Source: Conchocele bisecta (lineage: Eukaryota > Mollusca > Bivalvia > Lucinida > Thyasiridae). From it: a stretch of 64,000 bases of DNA. Below the pieces are notes generated by a model. The model searched no databases and was not told where the DNA came from. It saw only the letters and a program-made list of their open reading frames with translations. Below are positions 63,203 through 64,000 of this stretch, piece by piece; position 1 is the first letter of the stretch, and each line of letters opens with the position of its first letter. The position numbers were made by a program, and so were the translations under genes. The stretch covers positions 41,574,242 to 41,638,241 of the forward strand of contig CM055277.1 of assembly GCA_029237695.1 (NCBI GenBank), given 5' to 3'.

Positions 63203-63307
63203 CTGAATGGACGGAAATGTAATGTTAGTGGTGTAATGTGCTGAACATTACTCTAGATATTATTTATAATGATCTGATTTTACAAAAAAAAAGTGAAAGT
63301 GAGTCCT

Positions 63308-63412
63308 GAGAAAATGGATCTTACGACATTTGCGACCAGCGTAGCCCAAGATCAGCCTGCGCATCCGCGCAGTCTGATCTTGGGCTGCGCTGTTCGCTAT
63401 TCAGTCACTGAA
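63308..63412. mobile_element. FB1 relative
   Basis: GAAAATGGATCTTACGACAT TTGCGACCAG and the palindrome AGATCAGCCTGCGCATCCGC GCAGTCTGATCTTGGGCTGC. Confidence 0.6.
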
Positions 63413-63424
63413 GGTAAAAATGAA

Positions 63425-63622
63425 AAGTGAATGGGTTTAACGTCCCAGCAACAGCTAGGGTTATACAGACACGGGACCACAGTTTAAAGTCTCATCCGAC
63501 AGACAGTGGGATGGAAATACTATGAAAGTATTTTTGATGCCCAAGGCGAGGTTTGAACCCACAACCTCCGGATTGGTTGGAAGTCAGGTGTTCTAACCCC
63601 GAGGCCACAATACATCCCTCCT
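63425..63622 (-). mobile_element. tRNA-derived SINE, reverse orientation
   Basis: Reverse complement of the SINE at 59,184: GGTTTAACGTCCCAGCAACA GC ... GGCGAGGTTTGAACCCACAA CCTCC ... CGAGGCCACAATACATCCCT C. B-box-like GGGTTCAAACC on the minus strand. Confidence 0.75.
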
Positions 63623-63654
63623 GATTTTACAAAATAATCAGACCATAACAAAAG

Positions 63655-64000
63655 TGTTTGTTTGTTGGGGTTTAACGGCCTATCAACAGCTAAGGTCATT
63701 TAAGGCTGGGTCAATGGGTTTAGTACTAAATCCCATATATTACCTGTACAAGTGCATGTACATTTTCAAGTACATGTACAAATGGGGGTGGGGGGGATCC
63801 CAAAATCATAACAGAATATTTACAATAAAAAAACTATATATCCAGTCCTGAAATCAGGATAATCCTGATTTGATGCCAGGTCCTCGCCACACCAGAATCA
63901 CTTGGCCTCCTCCCAAAAGCAGTAGGATCAGTAGTAATCTTACTACTTTTATAATGGGCAATAACCCAATTCAACTCCCAGGTATCAAAAAGAGCCAAAG
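63655..64000. mobile_element. S1 SINE-like element, cut by window end
   Basis: TTGTTGGGGTTTAACGGCCT ATCAACAGC ... GATGCCAGGTCCTCGCCACA CC ... AACTCCCAGGTATCAAAAAG; same variant as 32,525 and 60,270. Confidence 0.7.

Noticed and set aside
62926..63222. 98-residue His-rich + strand frame
   Set aside because: Antisense of the Asp/Ser-rich CENPJ exon; the His run mirrors the GAT/GAC codons.

Overview
The window is nuclear DNA from an animal, most likely a bivalve mollusc and probably a heterodont/imparidentian clam or mussel. Three things point there. One split gene has classic GT-AG introns. Most of the rest is AT-rich and full of palindromic foldback elements. Arrays of units often about 160 bp, carrying GACCTTGACCTTGG motifs and ACGG/ACAG microsatellites, resemble the 'pearl' repeats known from bivalves. 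The taxon is inferred from repeat style and not proven. There are no bacterial genes, no rRNA and no intact tRNA gene.

One gene can be supported. From about 63.2 kb down to 25.8 kb, on the minus strand, lie the last 19 exons of a CENPJ/CPAP (SAS-4) orthologue, the centriole assembly factor. The 19 pieces join without a frame break, every junction phase agrees, and together they encode 1,311 residues and a stop (3,936 nt). In order they carry an acidic segment, a short basic conserved motif, a long Ser/Asp-rich disordered exon, a TPPTSKL motif, a coiled coil and the C-terminal G-box (TCP10_C) beta-sheet domain. The N-terminus, including the tubulin-binding PN2-3 region, must lie beyond base 64,000. 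Residue numbers below count from the first codon in the window.

Layout: 0-2.9 kb, small foldback elements and an inverted minisatellite. 2.9-6.4 kb, one large pearl-like element with two internal tandem arrays, one showing a 703 bp higher-order period. 6.5-7.0 kb, a foldback element. 7.85-9.91 kb, a 38 bp satellite of about 54 units. 9.9-25.5 kb, intergenic mosaic of foldback elements, SINE-like copies and fragments of pearl-like arrays, with no recognisable gene. 25.8-63.2 kb, CENPJ with introns filled by the same families. 63.3-64.0 kb, repeats in the next intron.

Repeat labels used below. FB1: palindrome beginning GTGGCTGTGACTGGAGAAAT. FB2: ends GGTACATGCCCACTCAGTAG. FB3: ends GCCGTTTCACTAAACTT. 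FB4: ends GTAGCCGATTTCACCAACAT. FB5: palindrome with GGAAACGGGATG. FB7: hairpin CCACTCATTTGAACCGTCTC. FB9: ends GAGACACGCCATGTGATTTT. FB11: ends CTGTTTCACGAAACCTGCCC. H8: ends CAGAGCTCCAGATAAG. H13: ends CAGGGATTCCGCTGG. S1: SINE-like unit with a GGTTCGATCC B-box-like word. PL-A to PL-D: four pearl-like array families. No wholly new biological system is evident. The most notable points are pearl-like elements that share ends but carry different cores, a G-run hairpin array at 50.6-51.5 kb, FB4 repeatedly inserted in S1, and a decayed coding fragment carried by an FB2-ended element.
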